Shown: in pieces, positions 4,997 to 5,214 of the stretch | Layout of the letters: the number at the start of each line of letters is the position of its first letter | Position numbering within the stretch: the stretch's first letter is position 1 | The notes under the pieces: model-generated | What the model saw: only the letters and a program-made list of their open reading frames with translations | Databases searched by the model: none | Told to the model about the DNA's origin: nothing | Assembly (NCBI GenBank): GCA_902782815.1 | Contig: CACZOS010000145.1 | Span: 1-5,214, forward strand | From: an uncultured Lachnospiraceae bacterium | GTDB taxonomy: Bacteria; Bacillota; Clostridia; Lachnospirales; Lachnospiraceae | Reading direction: 5' to 3' | Length of the DNA: 5,214 nt | Position numbers and translations under genes: made by a program

Positions 4997-5214
4997 TTGA
5001 TTTACACAGTTACTTTTAACCCCGCTCTGGATTATATTGTGTTCCTGGAGGGACTTGTTCCCGGGGACATTAACCGTTCTATCCGTGAGTCCATCTATTA
5101 CGGAGGAAAGGGAATCAATGTATCCGGAATCCTGAGGATGCTTGGTCAGGAGACCACAGCTTTGGGCTTTATCGCAGGCTTTACCGGTCACGCCCTTGCC
5201 GAGGGAGTGGCTTC
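4997..5214 (+). CDS. PfkB-family sugar-phosphate kinase, 1-phosphofructokinase/tagatose-6-phosphate kinase type (3'-truncated)
   Basis: The first 72 codons are present before the window ends. The predicted start MIYTVTFNPALDY is the classic opening of the FruK/LacC group, and YYGGKGINVSGILRMLG (about residues 37-53) is the first PfkB signature, whose Gly-Gly-Lys-Gly and Asn contact the sugar phosphate. GFIAGFTGHAL follows as usual. These enzymes phosphorylate fructose 1-phosphate or tagatose 6-phosphate with ATP in the cytosol. fruK and lacC cannot be told apart from this piece, though stand-alone fruK is the commoner case. It starts at TTG, has its own promoter at 4909-4937, and seems independent of the metNIQ unit. 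Neighbouring PTS or DeoR-type regulator genes, if any, lie beyond the right edge. Confidence 0.88.
   Translation, partial: MIYTVTFNPALDYIVFLEGLVPGDINRSIRESIYYGGKGINVSGILRMLGQETTALGFIAGFTGHALAEGVA

Noticed and set aside
4847..5191. Reverse-strand frame over the terminator and kinase start
   Set aside because: It runs through a terminator and promoter and opposite a PfkB signature; it is a shadow.

Overview
The window reads as ordinary chromosome from a Clostridia-type Firmicute, plausibly of the Lachnospiraceae. The reasons are a moderate GC content, strong AGGAGG-like ribosome binding sites, TTGAC-/TATAAT-type promoters, a Gram-positive-style lipoprotein signal on the solute-binding protein, and a TTG start codon. 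This is inferred from style, not from a species marker. Every supported gene lies on the + strand.

Layout. (1) 2-1468 is the 3' part of a polyphosphate kinase gene (ppk1) that enters from the left edge. It is split by one in-frame amber codon (530-532), exactly between the two PLD-like catalytic domains, and it carries an unusual C-terminal extension of about 110 highly acidic residues followed by a basic end. (2) 1477-1505 is a good extended -10 promoter, followed by a 187-residue protein I do not recognise (1526-2089). (3) 2117-4824 is a complete methionine-type ABC importer in the order ATPase (metN, with a C-terminal NIL domain), permease (metI) and lipoprotein binding protein (metQ). metN starts 27 nt after the unknown gene, metN and metI overlap by 1 nt, and metI and metQ are separated by 108 nt holding inverted repeats and a possible internal promoter. 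(4) 4825-4996 holds a large-loop rho-independent terminator whose loop contains the -35 and -10 of the next promoter. (5) 4997-5214 is the start of a PfkB-family sugar-phosphate kinase (1-phosphofructokinase / tagatose-6-phosphate kinase type), initiated at TTG and cut by the right edge.

How they fit together. The unknown gene and metNIQ probably form one transcription unit that imports methionine or a related sulfur amino acid. ATP hydrolysis by MetN drives MetI, and the NIL domain probably senses intracellular substrate. ppk has no visible terminator and may read through into this unit. The PfkB kinase gene appears to be transcribed separately. There is no CRISPR array, mobile element, tRNA or rRNA.

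The points most worth a second look are the amber codon in ppk with a ribosome-binding-site-like sequence and GTG just behind it, the polyampholyte tail on that kinase, the unknown gene ahead of metN, and the promoter nested inside the terminator loop. I see no convincing wholly new system; the strongest candidate for new biology is the split and tailed polyphosphate kinase.
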